In this document: piece by piece, positions 6,798 to 13,653 of the stretch | How the letters are laid out: each line of letters begins with the position of its first letter | How positions within the stretch are numbered: the first letter of the stretch is position 1 | NCBI GenBank assembly: GCA_036741235.1 | Contig: DAINSQ010000126.1 | Location: 1 to 13,786 of the forward strand | DNA: 13,786 nt | Direction: 5' to 3' | DNA from: JABWBR01 sp036741235 | GTDB taxonomy: Bacteria > Bacteroidota > Bacteroidia > Chitinophagales > Saprospiraceae | Notes under the pieces: generated by a model | The model's database searches: none | Seen by the model: the letters and a program-made list of their open reading frames with translations, nothing else | What the model was told of the DNA's origin: nothing | Made by a program: the position numbers and the translations under genes

Positions 6798-7346
6798 TCA
6801 ACCCAGCACAAACACATTCACCGTAATCAATCGGCCATTTTTTTCCTCGCAATTGCGCAGCGTTTTTTCTTTGGCAAAACCCAGCCCGGCAAGTAGTCGC
6901 TCGGAAGGTTTATTGCCTTTTTCCACCCAGGCTTCTATTCGGCGAGCATGGAGGCATTCGGTGCAAAAAGAAAGCATAGCTTCCAGGGCTTCGCGGGCGT
7001 AACCTTTGCCTTGTTCAGCGGGCAGGAGCCAATAGCCGATATCCAGGGAAGCAGTAGCGGGTTGGTAATGGGTAAAGCCGCAAGCGCCGATCAAGTTTTT
7101 TTCGCCTTGCCGGCAGACGGCCCACCACATACCGCTACGCTCGCGCCTGCATGATTCAATCCACTCCATATGCTCCTCCGCTTCTTCCAGTGTGTCGCAG
7201 TGGGCCGAATAATAGCGGGTAACGTCAGGGTTGCAGAGCCCTTCGAATAACTTATGGACATCGCGATGCTGGAACCCCCTCAATTCGAGGCGATTGGTGA
7301 GCAAGACAGGGAATCGGCGCCAGGGGTCGGGAAAGGCATTCTCCAT
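6798..7346 (-). CDS. GNAT-family N-acetyltransferase (RimJ/RimL-like)
   Basis: This 182-residue cytoplasmic enzyme is likely to transfer acetyl from acetyl-CoA to an amine on a protein or small molecule; the acceptor cannot be told from sequence. The opening PVLLTNRLELRGFQHRDV (13-30) is typical of the RimJ/RimL subgroup. IGACGF (86-91) and LDIGYWLLPAEQGKGYAREA (101-120) form the core strands and acetyl-CoA loop, with QGKGYA at 112-117 as motif A. NKPSERLLAGLGF (145-157) is the motif B helix and following strand. The longer start at 7352 would be a TTG, so I chose the ATG at 7344-7346. It is 30 bp downstream of the 199-residue gene on the same strand, so the two are probably co-transcribed. 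A repeat tract follows its stop. Confidence 0.88.
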   Translation of the reverse strand: MENAFPDPWRRFPVLLTNRLELRGFQHRDVHKLFEGLCNPDVTRYYSAHCDTLEEAEEHMEWIESCRRERSGMWWAVCRQGEKNLIGACGFTHYQPATASLDIGYWLLPAEQGKGYAREALEAMLSFCTECLHARRIEAWVEKGNKPSERLLAGLGFAKEKTLRNCEEKNGRLITVNVFVLG

Positions 7347-7376
7347 AGCCAATAACGGGCGTTGTAGCAGAAAGCT

Positions 7377-7976
7377 TTAAATAGGCTCAGCCTCCAGCAA
7401 TTCGCACAAGCGGAGGCCTTTGAGGTATAATTCGCTAATCTCTTTGGGCGACATGAGGTGATCCGACTTGTACAACACCATATAATAATTAACTCCTTCC
7501 AGCGACCAGCCTTTTTCGATAGAGAAGAATCGAAGCACATCGTCGTTCATAGTAGCCCTAATGTATTCTTCATCTTCGCCTTTTAGATAATAGCGGTTGG
7601 AAAATTCGGGGTGTTCTGCAAAATCGATATCTTTCATGCCCAGCCACTGGCCGATTTTGTGAAAAAACGTTTCGGGTTTCATCCAGAAATGGGGTAGGCC
7701 CAGGCGTTTTGACTGCACAAAAAACACCGTTTGGCGGTAAGTTTTGTGCGAATTGCCGGCATGAATAGTATACCTGTAGTCGAATATACGAACATCCGTT
7801 TCGAGCCAGGCATCCGGTTTGTGCAACACATTGGCGATACGCCTGGTAGTGCCGATTTTGAATAATTTAAAATCTTTCAAAAAGGGAAGCACCCCCCATT
7901 CTTCTTCTGGAAAAAACTGCATATCCAAATGCGCTGCCAACTGTTGGAGCTGCATAGTTCTGTTATCGCCTGCCAT
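7377..7976 (-). CDS. Conserved cytoplasmic protein of unknown function
   Basis: This 199-residue protein has no signal peptide or membrane segment. I do not recognise a named function. It opens with a helix (MQLQQLAAHLDMQFFPEEEWG), followed by an alternating beta-rich core with many aromatic residues (IFDYRYTIHAG at about 64-74, TVFFVQSKRLGLPHFWMKPE at about 83-102). A distinctive stretch near 117-141 reads DIDFAEHPEFSNRYYLKGEDEEYIR. I believe similar D-F..HPEFS..Y-L-G-DE patterns occur in uncharacterised proteins of several phyla, but this is memory, not a search. It lies between the acyl-carrier-like gene (49 bp upstream) and the GNAT gene (30 bp downstream), all on the minus strand, suggesting one transcript. 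The start is the ATG at 7974-7976. Confidence 0.75.
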   Translation of the reverse strand: MAGDNRTMQLQQLAAHLDMQFFPEEEWGVLPFLKDFKLFKIGTTRRIANVLHKPDAWLETDVRIFDYRYTIHAGNSHKTYRQTVFFVQSKRLGLPHFWMKPETFFHKIGQWLGMKDIDFAEHPEFSNRYYLKGEDEEYIRATMNDDVLRFFSIEKGWSLEGVNYYMVLYKSDHLMSPKEISELYLKGLRLCELLEAEPI

Positions 7977-8025
7977 AATCCGGTATCGTTACCTGAAAAG
8001 CCAAAAATAGCAATATTCGACTATT

Positions 8026-8310
8026 TCAGGCAACGGGATGCAGCTCGTATTTCTGGAAAAGCGAACTGGCGTCGTGAATGGTATCAATAGTATCTACTTC
8101 CTCCGGCGACAAATAAATATTGAACCTGCTTTCCATTTCGGCAATCAGCAGCAGGCGGTCTACCGCGTCCAGGTGAAGATCATCGCCGAAACGGGTATAA
8201 GGATTGATTCGGGATGGAGGCACGTTGAGGCGCCAACTGATCAGATCTATGATGCGCTCTTGCGTACTGGCCGCAGCAGGTGTCGTTTCAAACAGGATAT
8301 GATTTGTCAT
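8026..8310 (-). CDS. Acyl carrier protein-like protein lacking the phosphopantetheine serine
   Basis: This 94-residue, acidic protein has the length and four-helix pattern of an acyl carrier protein: RIIDLISWRLNV (helix I), FGDDLHLDAVDRLLLIAEMESRFNIYLSPEEVDTI (loop, helix II, helix III) and TIHDASSLFQKY (helix IV). In normal carriers the helix II start reads D-S-L-D and the serine carries 4'-phosphopantetheine. Here the aligned residues are Asp48-Ala49-Val50-Asp51 with an unambiguous GCG codon, so it cannot be charged at that site. It could be a regulatory or structural paralogue, or a carrier that has lost its function. The start is the ATG at 8308-8310. It is the first of the minus-strand genes, 49 bp before the 199-residue protein. 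No fatty-acid or polyketide gene is nearby in view. Confidence 0.85.
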   Translation of the reverse strand: MTNHILFETTPAAASTQERIIDLISWRLNVPPSRINPYTRFGDDLHLDAVDRLLLIAEMESRFNIYLSPEEVDTIDTIHDASSLFQKYELHPVA

Positions 8311-8438
8311 TAGCGAAAATTTTCTGGATTTCCTAAAGAACGAATGGCCAATAGATTAGGTTGCCTGATAATCCGCCATTTTTTTTATTGATTGATCATT
8401 GCCGGGAATACATCGACGAACAGCGCTTTTTCAGACGT

Positions 8439-8474
8439 TTTCGCAAACCTCTTTTTTTGAAAATAATTGCGAAA
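8439..8474. repeat. Perfect 8-bp inverted repeat
   Basis: TTTCGCAA (8439-8446) and TTGCGAAA (8467-8474) are exact reverse complements separated by 20 bp that include a T7 run. It could be a protein-binding site or an RNA stem. It lies 129-164 bp upstream of the acyl-carrier-like gene's start. Confidence 0.5.
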
Positions 8475-8532
8475 GAGAGCAACCTTGCGAGGTTTTCTAC
8501 GTATAACGATTTTGAGCATATTGTTAATAAAA

Positions 8533-8566
8533 AAAGGGTACCACAACGTAAGCTGCGATACCCTTT
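8533..8566 (-). terminator. Terminator-like hairpin followed by T7 on the minus strand
   Basis: AAAGGGTACC (8533-8542) pairs with GATACCCTTT (8557-8566), nine of ten positions matching, around a 14-nt loop. On the minus strand the stem runs directly into seven consecutive Ts (complement of 8529-8535), as expected of an intrinsic terminator. On the plus strand only CCCTTTCT follows, so termination would be weaker. No minus-strand gene lies upstream of it in the gap. Confidence 0.5.
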
Positions 8567-8584
8567 CTACTTGCACTCATGAGA

Positions 8585-8692
8585 TTATAATTCCTCCGGT
8601 CTCCCGGAAAAAAAGGGCGGCCAATTCAAACTTGGCCGCTTGTGGACTGGGATCAAAATTTGTTAGTAGCGGTCGTAAATAAGGAATTATAA
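8585..8692. ncRNA. Candidate structured RNA element (long stem enclosing two hairpins)
   Basis: TTATAATTCCT (8585-8595) and AGGAATTATAA (8682-8692) are perfect 11-bp complements 86 bp apart. They enclose TCCGG/CCGGA (8595-8599/8604-8608, which shares one base with the outer arm) and the perfect 8-bp hairpin GCGGCCAA/TTGGCCGC (8617-8624/8632-8639). A multi-branched fold of this size in a gene-free gap suggests a structured RNA or a small mobile-element remnant. I do not recognise a known RNA family, and the strand is uncertain. Confidence 0.3.
8608..8639 (-). terminator. Second terminator-like hairpin followed by T7 on the minus strand
   Basis: GCGGCCAA (8617-8624) pairs perfectly with TTGGCCGC (8632-8639) around a 7-nt loop. 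On the minus strand the stem is followed by CC and then seven Ts (complement of 8608-8614). On the plus strand the stem is followed by TTGTGG, so termination is favoured in the minus direction only. It lies upstream, in minus-strand terms, of the similar hairpin at 8533-8566. Confidence 0.5.
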
Positions 8693-8713
8693 GTTGCTAG
8701 TAGCGAGTCGTAA
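8664..8713. repeat. Direct repeat TAGTAGCG(A)GTCGTAA
   Basis: TAGTAGCGGTCGTAA (8664-8678) recurs as TAGTAGCGAGTCGTAA (8698-8713), differing only by one inserted A. The copies flank the right arm (8682-8692) of the long inverted repeat. Confidence 0.6.
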
Positions 8714-8902
8714 TTAATAGTGTTTCATTGTGAGCGACAGTACAAAAGTCTTTCATTTATTTTTTCAATATAAGTACAATTTTATAACTTGCTGGCTTTA
8801 ACGCACTACCCCCATTAAAATACAAACAACTAATTATCAGCATTTTAACATTTTACAGGCTATCAATTTCTGTATTTTAACACCAATTAATCGCGCACCC
8901 CC

Positions 8903-10351
8903 ATGCAAGAAAGTCGCCTGGTACGGCATATTGAAGAATTATCTCCTAAAGACAGAGAGCGCTTCAGGCTGTTTGTGCAATCGCCTTATTTTAATCAGCA
9001 CCAGCCTACTACCGAACTGCTCGAGACTATACTGGAGGCCATCCAATCCTCGCAAAACAATGGAAGCAGGCTGGACAAACAGCGGGTATACAAGCGCCTT
9101 TTTCCCAAGGAACCTTTCGATGAGCAGCAGCTATATAATGTAATGTCTTACCTGAAGAAATTATACCACCGGTTTTTATCGTATCAATTTTTTGAAAAAG
9201 AGGAATTTCAGGAAGATCTGCTCACCCTGGAAGCGGCATATGAAAGCAACCAGTTTGACTTGCTCAAAAACAGGGGCAGGCAAATGGAAAAGGCCCTGGC
9301 GCGCCACCCCCATCACAACAGCGATTATTACCTGGCCAATTACCGGCTATACTACCTGCTGGGTTATTACGGCGGCCAATACGAAGATCGTTCCAAACCG
9401 GAGTTATTCCAGCGCATGTTTGACCACCTCGACCGTTTTTATATTGCCGAAAAACTAAAAAACTGTTGCCACCTCACCGCCAATATGATGGTGATGAATA
9501 CGCATTACGACTTCGGCTTCCTGGAATTGCTACTCCAATACCTGAGGGAAAACTGGCAGGCTTTTGAATCGGATGCCACGATTGTGCTCTACTATACCAT
9601 CCTCATGAGCCTTAACGAGGAAAACAATCCCGAACACTACAACAAGCTGAAAGAAATCCTGGCTTCGGGTATGAATAACCTGTCGGTGAAGGAGCAGGGC
9701 GACTTATACGCTTTCGCCAACAACTACTGCATTCAGCGCATCAACCTGGGCGACAGCACCTACCAGTGGGAATTGTTCCAACTTTACAAACAGGGTCTCA
9801 AAACCGGGCTGATACTCGACAACGGTATTTTGTCGGAGTGGAATTACAAAAACATTACCTCGCTGGGCTGTAGCCTGAAAGAATTTGAGTGGACAGAAAA
9901 TTTCATCCAGGAGTACAAAGATAAATTGCCGGCGCACCGGCGTGAAAATGCCTACAATTACAACCTCGCGCACCTGTACTACAACAAAAAAATGTACAGC
10001 GAGGTCTTGTCCGCCCTGCTACACGTTCAATTCACGGACGTCAAATACCACCTCAACACCACGTTCTTGCAATTGCGCACTTACTACGCCATGCGCGACA
10101 CCGAGGCCTTGCTTTCGCTGATAGAAACTTTCCGCATATATGTGATCCGCAACCGAAAAATGACCACCGACCAAAAACGCGGGTATACCAACTTTTTGCG
10201 TTTTGCGAAAAAACTGGCCTTGCTCAAACACAACGCCACAACTTTCTCCAAAAAATCGCTGACCGAAAAACTCGACGCTTTATCTCGCAAAATAGAAACT
10301 ACCGAAAATGTGATCAACAGGTACTGGCTATTGGAAGAATGCGGGGCATAA
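8903..10351 (+). CDS. All-helical repeat (TPR-like) protein of unknown function
   Basis: This 482-residue protein has no signal peptide or membrane segment and appears almost entirely alpha-helical. Its composition is rich in Leu, Tyr, Asn and Phe, with paired amphipathic helices typical of TPR or other alpha-solenoids. The N-terminus (RHIEELSPKDRERFRLFVQSPYFNQHQP, about 8-35) followed by KRLFPKEPFDEQQLYNVMSYLKKLYHRFL (about 64-92) looks like a motif of a Saprospiria-type orphan family. I recall relatives opening in the same way, but this is unverified. Such helical repeats usually scaffold protein complexes. The start is the ATG at 8903, following an AT-rich gap with no clear promoter or Shine-Dalgarno. 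It lies 53 bp upstream of the GHL10 gene on the same strand, though nothing in its sequence ties it to carbohydrate use. Confidence 0.75.
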   Translation: MQESRLVRHIEELSPKDRERFRLFVQSPYFNQHQPTTELLETILEAIQSSQNNGSRLDKQRVYKRLFPKEPFDEQQLYNVMSYLKKLYHRFLSYQFFEKEEFQEDLLTLEAAYESNQFDLLKNRGRQMEKALARHPHHNSDYYLANYRLYYLLGYYGGQYEDRSKPELFQRMFDHLDRFYIAEKLKNCCHLTANMMVMNTHYDFGFLELLLQYLRENWQAFESDATIVLYYTILMSLNEENNPEHYNKLKEILASGMNNLSVKEQGDLYAFANNYCIQRINLGDSTYQWELFQLYKQGLKTGLILDNGILSEWNYKNITSLGCSLKEFEWTENFIQEYKDKLPAHRRENAYNYNLAHLYYNKKMYSEVLSALLHVQFTDVKYHLNTTFLQLRTYYAMRDTEALLSLIETFRIYVIRNRKMTTDQKRGYTNFLRFAKKLALLKHNATTFSKKSLTEKLDALSRKIETTENVINRYWLLEECGA

Positions 10352-10404
10352 GCGTCCACCTATTCGCAACTTTAACTAATTTGGCCTGTAGAAGCTGTTG
10401 ATGT

Positions 10405-12039
10405 ATGAAAAAAACAAGTTTTACCCTTTGCTATGCCATCTTTTTGATCGGATTGCACAGCCTTTCAACCTTCGCGCAACAGGCCGCCGGGCCCGTCAAA
10501 CGCGAGTTCAGAGCCGTTTGGATCTCTTCCATTGCCAACCTCGACTACCCCAAAAAGCCTACAGCAGAACGCGTTGCGCTCAGGGAAGAATATAAAAACC
10601 TGCTGGACCAATACCAGAAAATGGGCTTTAATGCCGTCATTGTGCAAATACGGCCTGCCGCCGATGCGCTTTTCCCCTCCAAACAAGCGCCCTGGTCGAA
10701 ATACCTCACCGGCACGCAAGGCCGCGCGCCATACCCCGAATTTGACCCGCTGCAGTTTATGGTGGAGGAAACGCACCTGCGGGGCATGGAGTTCCACGCA
10801 TGGCTCAACCCCTATCGCGCCACTGCCGACCTCGACACGGTTAGCCTGGCCCCTACCCATGCTTTCCGGCTGCATCGCAACTGGATTGTGCGCTATGGCA
10901 AAAGATTTTATTTTAACCCGGCCATCCCCGAAGTGCGACAGCATATTTCTGATGTGGTGGCGGAAGTTGTCGACAACTATGACATCGACGCTATTCACTT
11001 CGACGATTATTTTTATCCCTATCCCGAAAAGGGCGCCATACTGACCGACAGCGCTGACTATCGCTTCTTCGGATTCGGTTTCAGCACTATCGAGGACTGG
11101 CGCCGCAGCAATATCGATGCGCTGATAGAAACAGTAAGCCAACGCATCAAGGCATCAAAACCGCATGTCAAATTCGGGATAAGTCCTTTCGGCGTTTGGC
11201 GCAACAAAGACAAAGACCCGCAATTCGGCTCCGATACCCGCGCCGGCGTTACTTGCTATGACGACCTGTACGCCGATGTGCTGAACTGGATTCGCAAAGG
11301 ATGGATTGACTATGTCATCCCCCAAATATACTGGAATATCGGCTATGCCCCCGCCGACCACAACACGCTGATCAACTGGTGGAGCACTATGGTGCAGGAT
11401 TGCCACCTCTACATCGGCCATGCAGCCTATAAAGTGGGCAACAACAGCGAACCTGCCTGGAATGATCCCGCCGAAATACCCCGCCAGATCAAACTCAACC
11501 GCCGCACCGCCAAGTGCCTCGGCAGCGCCTATTTCCGCTCCCAATCGGTTTTGCTCAACCCCCTTTCACTGACCGACTCGCTGTCGCACTACTACGCATC
11601 CAAAGCCCTCGTACCCGAGATGCTCTCCCTGGAGCAACCACTGCCCGACGCGCCCAAATTAAAAACGATCTGGCCCAAACAAGGAAAAGTGAAGCTGCGC
11701 TGGAAAACCGGCCCCCGCGATAAAACCCGGCCACCCCGCTATTTTGTTATTTATCGCTTTGATGGCGACACCCCCGGCAATTTTGAAGACCCCCGCAATA
11801 TACTCGCAATAACCCCCATGGGCGCCCAACCCCGCCAATTTAAATTTATCGACCCAACCGCTCAGGCCGGGCTGTTTTATACCTATGCCGTTACCGCCGT
11901 CAACAGACAACATTCCGAAAGCAAACCCAGTAAACCCAAAGCCATTCTCAAAAAGGAAAAAGGCCTTCGCTGGGCAAGGCTGGGAACGCCCCGGGAGGGA
12001 GGGGGAGAAGGAGAGAGAGTGAGAGGGAGGGATTTTTAA
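10405..12039 (+). CDS. Secreted GHL10 (DUF187) glycoside hydrolase-like protein, YngK/DigH type
   Basis: Members of this family include Bacillus YngK and E. coli DigH (YddW), the latter reported to cleave peptidoglycan glycan strands lacking stem peptides; a similar cell-wall role here is inference. Residues 1-24 form a signal peptide (MKK, hydrophobic stretch, STFA then QQ). The TIM-barrel domain covers about 31-400, with REFRAVWISSIANLDYP (33-49), GFNAVIVQIRP (74-84), AWLNPYR (132-138), DIDAIHFDDYFYPYP (193-207) and WIDYVIPQIYWN (300-311). The acidic residues at 200-201 are candidate catalytic groups. A fibronectin-III-like domain spans about 414-513. The last ~16 residues (EGGGEGERVRGRDF and the two before) come from a degenerate 8-bp purine repeat that also sets the stop, so the natural C-terminus may be shorter. 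GH32 follows after 42 bp. Confidence 0.88.
   Translation: MKKTSFTLCYAIFLIGLHSLSTFAQQAAGPVKREFRAVWISSIANLDYPKKPTAERVALREEYKNLLDQYQKMGFNAVIVQIRPAADALFPSKQAPWSKYLTGTQGRAPYPEFDPLQFMVEETHLRGMEFHAWLNPYRATADLDTVSLAPTHAFRLHRNWIVRYGKRFYFNPAIPEVRQHISDVVAEVVDNYDIDAIHFDDYFYPYPEKGAILTDSADYRFFGFGFSTIEDWRRSNIDALIETVSQRIKASKPHVKFGISPFGVWRNKDKDPQFGSDTRAGVTCYDDLYADVLNWIRKGWIDYVIPQIYWNIGYAPADHNTLINWWSTMVQDCHLYIGHAAYKVGNNSEPAWNDPAEIPRQIKLNRRTAKCLGSAYFRSQSVLLNPLSLTDSLSHYYASKALVPEMLSLEQPLPDAPKLKTIWPKQGKVKLRWKTGPRDKTRPPRYFVIYRFDGDTPGNFEDPRNILAITPMGAQPRQFKFIDPTAQAGLFYTYAVTAVNRQHSESKPSKPKAILKKEKGLRWARLGTPREGGGEGERVRGRDF
11993..12032. repeat. Purine tract of five degenerate 8-bp units at the GHL10 gene 3' end
   Basis: The 40 bases divide exactly into GGGAGGGA, GGGGGAGA, AGGAGAGA, GAGTGAGA and GGGAGGGA, with a single non-purine (T at 12020). 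The first and last units are identical. The tract is translated as the basic, glycine-rich tail of the GHL10 protein, and the TAA follows five bases later. Confidence 0.75.
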
Positions 12040-12043
12040 TGCT

Positions 12044-12057
12044 GGATGTTGGATGTT
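12044..12057. repeat. Two copies of GGATGTT between the GHL10 and GH32 genes
   Basis: GGATGTT occurs twice in tandem, 5 bp after the GHL10 stop, forming GGATGTTGGATGTT. The same GGATGTTG start recurs directly after the GH32 stop at 13653. GATGTT can also pair with AACATC at 12071-12076, which gives a weak hairpin between the genes. Confidence 0.5.
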
Positions 12058-12081
12058 CTTTAATTAATCAAACATCAAAAA

Positions 12082-13653
12082 ATGATTACTCGCATTGCAT
12101 ACGCAATAGCAATTGCCGTTAGCTTTATCTCCTGTGCACAGGAATCGGCCCGGGAAGCAGGCTCGCCCGAACAGCACCGGCCGCGCCTGCATTTTACGCC
12201 TCCATCCAAGTGGATGAACGACCCCAATGGTATGGTATATTATGAAGGCGAATACCACCTGTTTTACCAGCACTACCCCGACGATATAGTGTGGGGCCCC
12301 ATGCACTGGGGGCATGCCGTAAGCCGCGACCTGGTGCATTGGGAGCATCTGCCCATAGCATTGTATCCGGATTCTATCGGCTATATTTTTTCGGGTAGCG
12401 CGGTAGTTGACTGGAACAATACAAGTGGTTTTGGCCACGACAATACGCTGCCTATCGTTGCCATTTATACTTATCACAACATGGAGAGCGAAAAAGCGGG
12501 GCGCAACGATTTTCAATCCCAGGGCATTGCCTACAGCCTTGATAAAGGGCGCACCTGGACCAAATACCCCGGCAATCCGGTGATAAAAAGCCCAGGCATC
12601 CGCGATTTTCGCGATCCCAAAGTCATCTGGCACGACGCCTCCCACCAATGGGTTATGACCCTGGCGGCGGGCGATCACGTGCGCTTTTACACTTCTCCCA
12701 ATCTAAAAGACTGGAGTTACGCCAGTTCTTTCGGCAAGCGCGAAGGCGCCCACGGCGGCGTATGGGAATGCCCCGATTTGTTTGCATTAACGCCGGAAGG
12801 CGAAGAACGTCGAAAATGGGTTTTGCTGGTAAGCATCAACCCCGGCGCCCCCAATGGCGGCTCGGGCACGCAATATTTCATAGGGCAGTTTGACGGCCAA
12901 CAGTTTGTGCTTGATTCCGACCAGGATCCAGGCGTTTACAACTGGCTCGACCTGGGCCGCGACAACTACGCCGGCGTCACCTGGTCGGATATCAATATTA
13001 AAGACGGCCGCCGGATTTTTATGGGCTGGATGAGCAACTGGCAGTACGCTCAGCAGACGCCCACAACCAACTGGCGAAGCGCCATGACGCTGCCGCGCGA
13101 GTTGCAGCTCAAAAAAAGCCTCAGGGGCTGGCGCGTCTGGTCGCGCCCGGTTGTCGAATTAAAAACCCTTCGCGACAGCAGTTTTTCCCTGCCGCCACAA
13201 CAACTTCAAGGCCACAAAGACCTGGAAGAACAGTTGGGCTTCTCCCCTACCCTGCTGGAAGCCATATTGGAAGTTGAATTGGGCGACAACTCCATTTCAG
13301 TATTCGGCCTGGAATGGCACAACGACCTCGGCGAGCGCTACAGCGTGGGTTATGATGCCGCGCGGGGTCTTTATTTCAGCGACCGCACCCAATCCGGCAA
13401 AGTCGGCTTTTCCGATACTTTTGCCCAAAATATTCACTACGCATCCCGCCAGGTGGCAGGAAATATCGTCAAACTCCACATCTTCGTCGATGTTGCCTCC
13501 GCCGAACTTTTTGCCGACGACGGCGCTACCTGTATGACCGATATTTTTTTCCCCTCAACAAATTATCATCGCTTGAGGTTTTTTGCCGATAACGACGCTG
13601 TGTCCATCCGCAAAGCCGAGTTTTTTTTATTGGCCCCGGCGCATTCTCGCTAG
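12082..13653 (+). CDS. GH32 beta-fructosidase lipoprotein (levanase/inulinase/sucrase type)
   Basis: GH32 enzymes cleave terminal beta-fructosyl bonds in sucrose, levan or inulin; the exact substrate cannot be read from sequence. The 523 residues carry a lipoprotein signal peptide (hydrophobic 5-17, FISC, lipidated Cys18), so it is membrane-anchored. AQES after the cysteine, with an acid at +3, is compatible with surface export in Bacteroidota (inference). The catalytic triad is complete in the five-bladed propeller: the nucleophile Asp47 (WMNDPNG, 44-50), the transition-state stabiliser Asp178 (FRDPK) and the acid/base Glu229 (WECPD). The C-terminal beta-sandwich (about 375-520) has the typical DVASAELFADDGATCMTDIFFPS. 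The start is the ATG at 12082, 42 bp after the GHL10 gene, probably co-transcribed. No SusC/SusD pair or fructokinase is in view. Confidence 0.94.
   Translation: MITRIAYAIAIAVSFISCAQESAREAGSPEQHRPRLHFTPPSKWMNDPNGMVYYEGEYHLFYQHYPDDIVWGPMHWGHAVSRDLVHWEHLPIALYPDSIGYIFSGSAVVDWNNTSGFGHDNTLPIVAIYTYHNMESEKAGRNDFQSQGIAYSLDKGRTWTKYPGNPVIKSPGIRDFRDPKVIWHDASHQWVMTLAAGDHVRFYTSPNLKDWSYASSFGKREGAHGGVWECPDLFALTPEGEERRKWVLLVSINPGAPNGGSGTQYFIGQFDGQQFVLDSDQDPGVYNWLDLGRDNYAGVTWSDINIKDGRRIFMGWMSNWQYAQQTPTTNWRSAMTLPRELQLKKSLRGWRVWSRPVVELKTLRDSSFSLPPQQLQGHKDLEEQLGFSPTLLEAILEVELGDNSISVFGLEWHNDLGERYSVGYDAARGLYFSDRTQSGKVGFSDTFAQNIHYASRQVAGNIVKLHIFVDVASAELFADDGATCMTDIFFPSTNYHRLRFFADNDAVSIRKAEFFLLAPAHSR

Larger units (their letters stand above)
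8311..8902. other. 592-bp gene-free, AT-rich divergent gap with several inverted repeats
   Basis: This gap separates the minus-strand acyl-carrier-like gene from the plus-strand 482-residue gene, so promoters for both should lie here. I found no exact TAnnTTTG at a sensible distance from either start. The middle (8438-8713) holds inverted repeats at 8439-8446/8467-8474, 8481-8485/8490-8494, 8533-8542/8557-8566 and 8585-8595/8682-8692, the last enclosing two more hairpins, plus a direct repeat. The part from 8714 to 8902 is plain AT-rich sequence. Short open frames here look accidental. Confidence 0.7.

Noticed and set aside
8361..8582. A 73-codon plus-strand frame and an overlapping 63-codon minus-strand frame in the 8311-8902 gap.
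   Set aside because: No ribosome-binding or coupling signal and no recognisable domain; both cross the inverted repeats at 8439-8474 and 8533-8566, which better explains the sequence.
10465..11142. A 225-codon minus-strand open frame inside the GHL10 gene.
   Set aside because: Antisense shadow of a recognisable secreted hydrolase with intact motifs.
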